18,397 bases of DNA from Temnopleurus reevesii. Lineage: Eukaryota > Echinodermata > Echinoidea > Temnopleuroida > Temnopleuridae. Position 1 is the first letter of the stretch; each line of letters opens with the position of its first letter. The stretch lies in the NCBI GenBank assembly GCA_036244855.1, contig BQKZ01000802.1:1-18397 (forward strand). Direction: 5' to 3'. This document shows positions 16,743-18,397 of this stretch, piece by piece. A program made the translations under genes and the position numbers. Below the pieces are notes generated by a model. That model worked only from the letters and a program-made list of their open reading frames with translations. It did not search any database and was not told where the DNA came from.

Positions 16743-17058
16743 TAAGGCTGTAAATACACAATCCTTGGGATTGTTCACACATACTCCTGGCACACTCTTC
16801 CAAGTATATACCAGAAGGATTATAACGCGCTATAAATTATTTCCGTAAAATAAAGTGGGTCATCGGACAATTGATCATGATCTATACACCGTGTATTGAA
16901 CTGTGGAGGCACAACAATCACTTTTCCACGAATATATATACTCTCCGGATTACGTTCTTTTCAAATGATATCTAATGCCAATGACATCACAGGAGTGTTC
17001 ACAAAGGTTGTCCATGAACATACATGGGTCCGTTCACACATGCTCCAAGTATGCCTAA

Positions 17059-18203
17059 ACAAACATTAATCTTTGATTTGATATTCAGCACAAAAACCAT
17101 ATCTGAATGGTGCTCATTCCACGCAAACAGAAATACAGCATCTTACTTGTAGCTGGTTTGAACTCTGCCCACATATCTTGGGACTTTGGCGCTATTTCAG
17201 GAATGCCTGCAATTTCTCATCAAAAATTGCAAACAAACTCTCTACCCCACAGAGATGTTCATCTACTTCGATATATTAGGTCATGTTCAATAGTCTTTTT
17301 TTCTTTTTTACGATTTAATAGGATGAGTCTTCGGTTCTCCAAGCATTTCTTGTTGTTTTGTGGGGGTGGGGGATAGAACGAGGAGGTTACCAAAATATTG
17401 AAGCCTGCAAAAAGTCATTGGAATTTGCAAGCCTTTTATTTACTAAATTAAAGTCAAGGCCACTGTAAGCTGTGTATATTGTGCCCCTCAATACTTTGTC
17501 CTTTGAAAGGGCATCCCGGCCATGAAATCTAAAGGTTATAAGCTCGGCGCAAGTTTGATTTTGAAAGAAATACAGATGGATGGATATATACATACTGGTA
17601 CACATTCAGGGATGCGTGCTGGGAAAGACCACTTTCATAATGCAGTCAAATTTATTCATATCTGCCCCAAGACAAACAAATTCACGTGTCGGCAAATAAT
17701 GAGAACACAATAGTCAGAATGACTTTTGCATATATTTGCATATATATATATTCACGCTGCTATGTTGGACAAACATTGCAGCTTGCCTGACCTAGCAATA
17801 ACCACAGCATGCAATCCGCATTGCTTCTATCAGAATACAATTATTTTTCATCAGATGAACAAATAGTTTGTCATATTGTATTTGACTATTTAAGAAGCAT
17901 GCACAAAATTTGAACTCATTATGAAAGTGGTTTTGATCTGAGGGCCTGAAAATCATCTAGTGTCCACATAAATGCTAACATTATGGCCTGAAGGTAAATT
18001 GCCAAGGTCTGAATTCAGGTTATTGCCTGAAAACTGGCATCTATGATATAGTGTTAATTGATTATAAAATTTCACAACTTGAAAGTTGATATGATTTCTG
18101 AAAGAGTGGGTAGAAATGTAATAATTCAACAAAATTGTGTTTTAAAAACTTTTAAACTTTGGTTTCGATTGAAAACATGATTCTAGAATGACAGAAATTG
18201 TTT
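17059..18203. other. anonymous DNA
   Basis: No gene could be established. The plus frames 17107-17376 and 17522-17713 and the minus frame 17387-17605 recall no family. On the minus strand, a 60-bp segment (17206 down to 17147) lies between a splice acceptor-like TTGCAG and a donor-like GTAAGA and is open, but a stop sits just upstream and the plus strand is open too. TTTGCATATA repeats at about 17726-17750 are a simple sequence. GCCTGAA recurs near 17943, 17987 and 18026. Confidence 0.35.
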
Positions 18204-18323
18204 TCATCCCTCCAAGTTCAGAATGGTTCGGAGATGTACAGGCACAAGCTCCACCAATCTGTTGACAACGTCCCTCCGGCTAAACCATGCACCCTCCACA
18301 CACCACAAGACATCTGGATGTGG
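18204..18323 (-). pseudogene. hAT-family transposase relic
   Basis: A 39-codon minus-strand frame between stops contains WFSRRDVVNRLVEL. This resembles the conserved 'RWLSRG-x-VL-x-R-x-x-EL' block of hAT-superfamily transposases and of domesticated relatives such as the ZBED and KIAA1586-type proteins, including a cysteine a few residues upstream (LWC, as in LYCxTEVRWLSRG). It has no start codon, and neither side extends the similarity in any frame that I could follow: upstream the frame meets TAA at 18324-18326 and downstream TGA at 18204-18206. It is therefore a short fragment of a dead element. The recognition is from memory of the motif and rests on one block. Confidence 0.45.
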
Positions 18324-18397
18324 TTACAAAAATCAAATTTGATACCATCTGAATAAAGACTACATAAAAATAGAACAGCAAGGTTAGAGGATGATAT

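Larger units (their letters stand above)
16099..17058 (+). repeat. short tandem array carrying two nested MITEs
   Basis: Three successive units share landmarks. Unit 1 (from 16099) and unit 2 (from 16749) both begin TGTAAATACACAA and continue to a GGATTATAA segment, AAAATAAAGTGGGTCAT, GGACAAT and CACAACAATCAC. A shorter third unit starts near 17018 (GGGTCCGTTCACACATGCTC, CAAGTATGCC). Unit 1 is longer because a pogo-like MITE sits in it; a Harbinger-like MITE lies at the junction of units 1 and 2. Without these the units are roughly 260-300 bp. Part of the unit also occurs at 13533. No coding role is seen. Confidence 0.75.

Overview
The window looks like ordinary non-coding nuclear DNA from an animal, most likely a sea urchin or a related echinoderm. 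It is AT-rich and has no long open frames, no operon-like gene spacing and no ribosome binding sites. It is full of short tRNA-derived SINEs, MITE-type DNA transposons and locally duplicated tandem repeats. The echinoderm call is an inference from memory: the SINE body after the B box, with a 'gtgctgcactcaaccca' segment and a (ATT)n tail, resembles echinoid SINEs. No complete protein-coding gene can be supported. The open frames of 60-100 codons are scattered on both strands, overlap repeats and do not recall known proteins.

Layout. 1-2700: a PIF/Harbinger-like MITE with TTA target duplications, a SINE with intact A and B boxes, and a TTAA-flanked inverted-repeat element. 2700-5740: a degenerate array of about 190-bp units, a tRNA-Glu-like SINE, a fragment of the inverted-repeat family, and anonymous sequence. 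5740-8310: a SINE fragment and a TA-flanked MITE, then a tandem array of about 174-bp monomers split by a second TTAA-flanked element. 8310-9700: an antisense SINE, a short possible coding remnant and a tRNA-like fragment. 9880-12670: homopolymer runs, a foldback element built from 16-bp units inside telomere-like DNA, a duplicated 373-bp-period unit and a 207-bp tandem repeat. 12670-13860: AT-rich DNA with a two-part open frame that could be a decayed or spliced coding segment. 14200-15105: a CACTA-type MITE, a duplicated repeat carrying perfect CRE palindromes, and a second copy of the TA-flanked MITE. 15700-17060: another SINE, then a short tandem array into which a pogo-like MITE and a second Harbinger-like MITE have inserted. 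17060-18397: little of note except a probable hAT transposase relic on the minus strand at the right end.

The genes do not form a pathway. The interest lies in the transposon record: at least six terminal-inverted-repeat families with readable target duplications, two of which have uninterrupted duplicate copies of their insertion sites close by. All alignments were made by eye, so boundaries are accurate to a few bases only where a target duplication is quoted.
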